Below, in pieces: positions 5,348-6,761 of a stretch of 6,761 bases of DNA. Within the stretch, counting starts at the first letter, position 1, and every line of letters starts with the position of its first letter. The position numbers and the translations under genes were made by a program. Origin of the DNA: Oxalobacteraceae bacterium (lineage in GTDB: Bacteria; Pseudomonadota; Gammaproteobacteria; Burkholderiales; Burkholderiaceae_D). The stretch is from positions 1-6,761 of the forward strand of contig CANGFL010000073.1 of NCBI GenBank assembly GCA_947453015.1, given 5' to 3'. Below the pieces are notes generated by a model, which was given only the letters and a program-made list of their open reading frames with translations, did no database searches and was not told the DNA's origin.

Positions 5348-6583
5348 ATGCCAAATACACCCAGTCACCCTGATTTAATCGACTCCGCTTACGCGTTTCG
5401 GCGCTTACTAACAGCCCTCGCCATCATGACCTTGGGCAGTGTTGGTATGTATGTCGTGATCGTCTTATTACCCGAAGTACAAAAAGAATTCGGCATTACG
5501 CGTGCCGATGCCTCATTGCCGTATACCGTGCTGATGATTTCGTTTGGGCTCGGTGGCATTCTGATGGGACGCTGGGCGGATCGCTTCGGCGTATTTAAAG
5601 TTTTGCTGATCGGCGCTATCGGAAATTTCATCGGATTTTTATGGGCATCGCAATCGCCCAATATCATCAGCCTTGCCCTCGCCCATGGATTGATCGGCTT
5701 ATTAGGTGGTGCTGCTAGCTTTGCGCCTTTACTCGCAGATACCGCGCTGTGGTGGAAAAAACGTCGCGGTATTGCGGTCGCCATTTGCGCGAGTGGAAAT
5801 TATGTCGCCGGTACCGTGTGGCCACCTGTCATGCAGTGGGGTCTTGAACATTTTGGTTGGCGTCAAACTTACATTGCACTCGGTTGTATTTGTGGGTTGC
5901 TGATTGCTTTACTCGCATTGCGTATGAAGCCACGCCCTCCACTTAATGAAGTCACTCCGGGAGTTCACGGAGCGCATGAAACCGATCGTCCTTTTGGTTT
6001 GAGTATGAATCAAGCTCAACTGCTGCTGTGTGTGGCAGGACTCTCATGCTGCGTGGCGATGTCTATGCCACAGGTACACATAGTTGCGTATTGTAGTGAT
6101 CTGGGTTTCGGCGCTGCGCGTGGTGCAGAAATGCTGTCGCTGATGCTTGGATTTGGCATCGCGAGTCGACTTATCTCCGGCGCGATTTGCGATCGCATTG
6201 GTGGATTGCGTACGCTGCTACTGGGGTCCTTATTACAAGGTATCGCATTACTTTTGTTTCTGCCCTTTGATGGCTTGGTATCGCTGTATGTGATTTCCGC
6301 CATGTTCGGATTATTTCAAGGCGGGATAGTCCCTTCTTACGCCATCATCGTGCGCGAATACTTCCCCGCATCAGAAGCCGGAGCACGCGTCGGATCCGTG
6401 CTGACTGCTACCTTATTCGGTATGGCACTCGGTGGCTGGATGTCGGGCAAGGTATTCGACCTTACTGGCTCATATCAAGCAGCCTTCATTAATGGAACGC
6501 TGTGGAATTTACTCAATTTTAGTATTGCTGCTTTTCTGTTCTGGCGTACAGGTGGCTTTCGTTCACAGGCAAAGACTGTCTAA
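5348..6583 (+). CDS. MFS transporter, probable carboxylate-type carrier
   Basis: The 411-aa protein has about twelve hydrophobic segments, roughly six at residues 18-190 and six at 222-400, split by a polar loop near 194-220. This is the usual major facilitator layout in the inner membrane. Motif A appears between TM2 and TM3 as G74-R-W-A-D78-R-F-G81, with a degenerate copy in the second half (C281-D-R-I-G285). W135-W-K-K-R-R-G141 before TM5 resembles the monocarboxylate/oxalate-formate type branch, suggesting an organic acid substrate (inference). It is placed after the exported hydrolase, so it may import the hydrolysis product. ATG 5348 is the first possible start because TAA at 5342-5344 is in frame just upstream. 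There is no Shine-Dalgarno, and a TGCTATCCT extended -10-like element at 5332-5340 would start transcription almost at the ATG. A start at M27 is an alternative but would cut TM1. Confidence 0.9.
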   Translation: MPNTPSHPDLIDSAYAFRRLLTALAIMTLGSVGMYVVIVLLPEVQKEFGITRADASLPYTVLMISFGLGGILMGRWADRFGVFKVLLIGAIGNFIGFLWASQSPNIISLALAHGLIGLLGGAASFAPLLADTALWWKKRRGIAVAICASGNYVAGTVWPPVMQWGLEHFGWRQTYIALGCICGLLIALLALRMKPRPPLNEVTPGVHGAHETDRPFGLSMNQAQLLLCVAGLSCCVAMSMPQVHIVAYCSDLGFGAARGAEMLSLMLGFGIASRLISGAICDRIGGLRTLLLGSLLQGIALLLFLPFDGLVSLYVISAMFGLFQGGIVPSYAIIVREYFPASEAGARVGSVLTATLFGMALGGWMSGKVFDLTGSYQAAFINGTLWNLLNFSIAAFLFWRTGGFRSQAKTV

Positions 6584-6605
6584 GCATAAAAAATAAAGCA
6601 AAATA

Positions 6606-6611
6606 AAGGAG
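6606..6611 (+). promoter_or_regulatory. Strong ribosome binding site of the right-edge gene
   Basis: AAGGAG lies 6 nt before ATG 6618 and fixes that start. It is the best Shine-Dalgarno in the operon, in contrast to the weak or absent ones of the hydrolase and transporter genes. Confidence 0.75.
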
Positions 6612-6617
6612 ACTGCT

Positions 6618-6761
6618 ATGTCTATTCGCACCTGGGATGCTTACGCACTTCGCTATGCCAATGTCAAACGCCGTCGCATAGAAAATTTTATCGCGCATGA
6701 TCTGCATGATGCCGCGACTGAGATGGATTATTTTGTTTGGTTTCTTCAATCCGGTAATGAA
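6618..6761 (+). CDS. MBL-fold hydrolase, N-acyl homoserine lactonase family (3' truncated)
   Basis: The first 48 codons are in the window, read on to the right edge with no stop. The peptide contains W6-D-A-Y-A-L-R-Y-A14, then ENFIAHDLHD (22-31) and M36-DYFVW41. I recall this N-terminal pattern from MBL-fold proteins named N-acyl homoserine lactonase family. The diagnostic HxHxDH metal site would lie further right and is not visible, so the call rests on the N-terminus only. Members open lactone rings, and in a catabolic operon the substrate is more likely a sugar-acid or other metabolic lactone than a quorum signal (inference). It follows the transporter by 34 bp with an excellent ribosome binding site and probably belongs to the same operon. 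Confidence 0.65.
   Translation, partial: MSIRTWDAYALRYANVKRRRIENFIAHDLHDAATEMDYFVWFLQSGNE

Noticed and set aside
5389..5784. 131-aa minus-strand reading frame inside the MFS gene
   Set aside because: It is antisense to conserved transporter motifs and has no independent support.
794..6583. Calling the cluster an hps (dihydroxypropanesulfonate) operon
   Set aside because: Only the HisD-like, generic dehydrogenase and MFS themes are shared. The gulonate-type enzyme, exported hydrolase and lactonase are not part of that pathway, and no sulfonate lyase gene is visible.

Overview
The window looks like chromosome of a Gram-negative proteobacterium, probably beta- or gamma-proteobacterial. Two things point there: a near-perfect E. 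coli-type LexA (SOS) operator, and a set of catabolic enzymes of types common in Burkholderiales-like genomes. GC content appears close to half, judged by eye. No mobile element, CRISPR array, rRNA or tRNA gene was seen. Every supported gene is on the + strand.

Layout. Bases 3-101 are the last 32 codons of a gene whose protein ends like a cyclic-nucleotide-binding-domain protein, with a possible terminator over its stop codon. Bases 102-413 hold no gene that I can support. They carry AT-rich sequence, several inverted repeats and, at 332-356, an extended -10 promoter overlapped by a 20-bp LexA box. This promoter precedes a 63-codon gene (414-605) with a good ribosome binding site and a basic AT-hook-like core. 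A strong intrinsic terminator follows at 638-674. The three parts form a compact, self-contained transcription unit that is probably DNA-damage inducible, and I do not recognise its protein.

From 794 to the right edge runs a tightly spaced gene cluster with gaps of 18-39 bp, probably one operon. Its genes are a histidinol-dehydrogenase-like enzyme of the HpsN type, an SDR oxidoreductase, an L-gulonate 3-dehydrogenase/lambda-crystallin-like 3-hydroxyacyl-CoA dehydrogenase family enzyme, an exported serine hydrolase of the beta-lactamase/6-aminohexanoate-dimer-hydrolase type, an MFS transporter, and the first 48 codons of an MBL-fold hydrolase of the N-acyl homoserine lactonase family.

As a working model (inference), the exported hydrolase cleaves an ester or amide outside the cytoplasm and the MFS carrier imports a small, probably acidic or polyhydroxylated product. 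The MBL enzyme opens a lactone, and three dehydrogenases oxidise a primary alcohol to an acid, a beta-hydroxyl to a ketone, and a secondary alcohol. The substrate cannot be told from sequence. The combination resembles, but does not match, the known dihydroxypropanesulfonate (hps) gene set. The two most notable items are the SOS-controlled microprotein unit and this six-gene catabolic cluster of unknown substrate.
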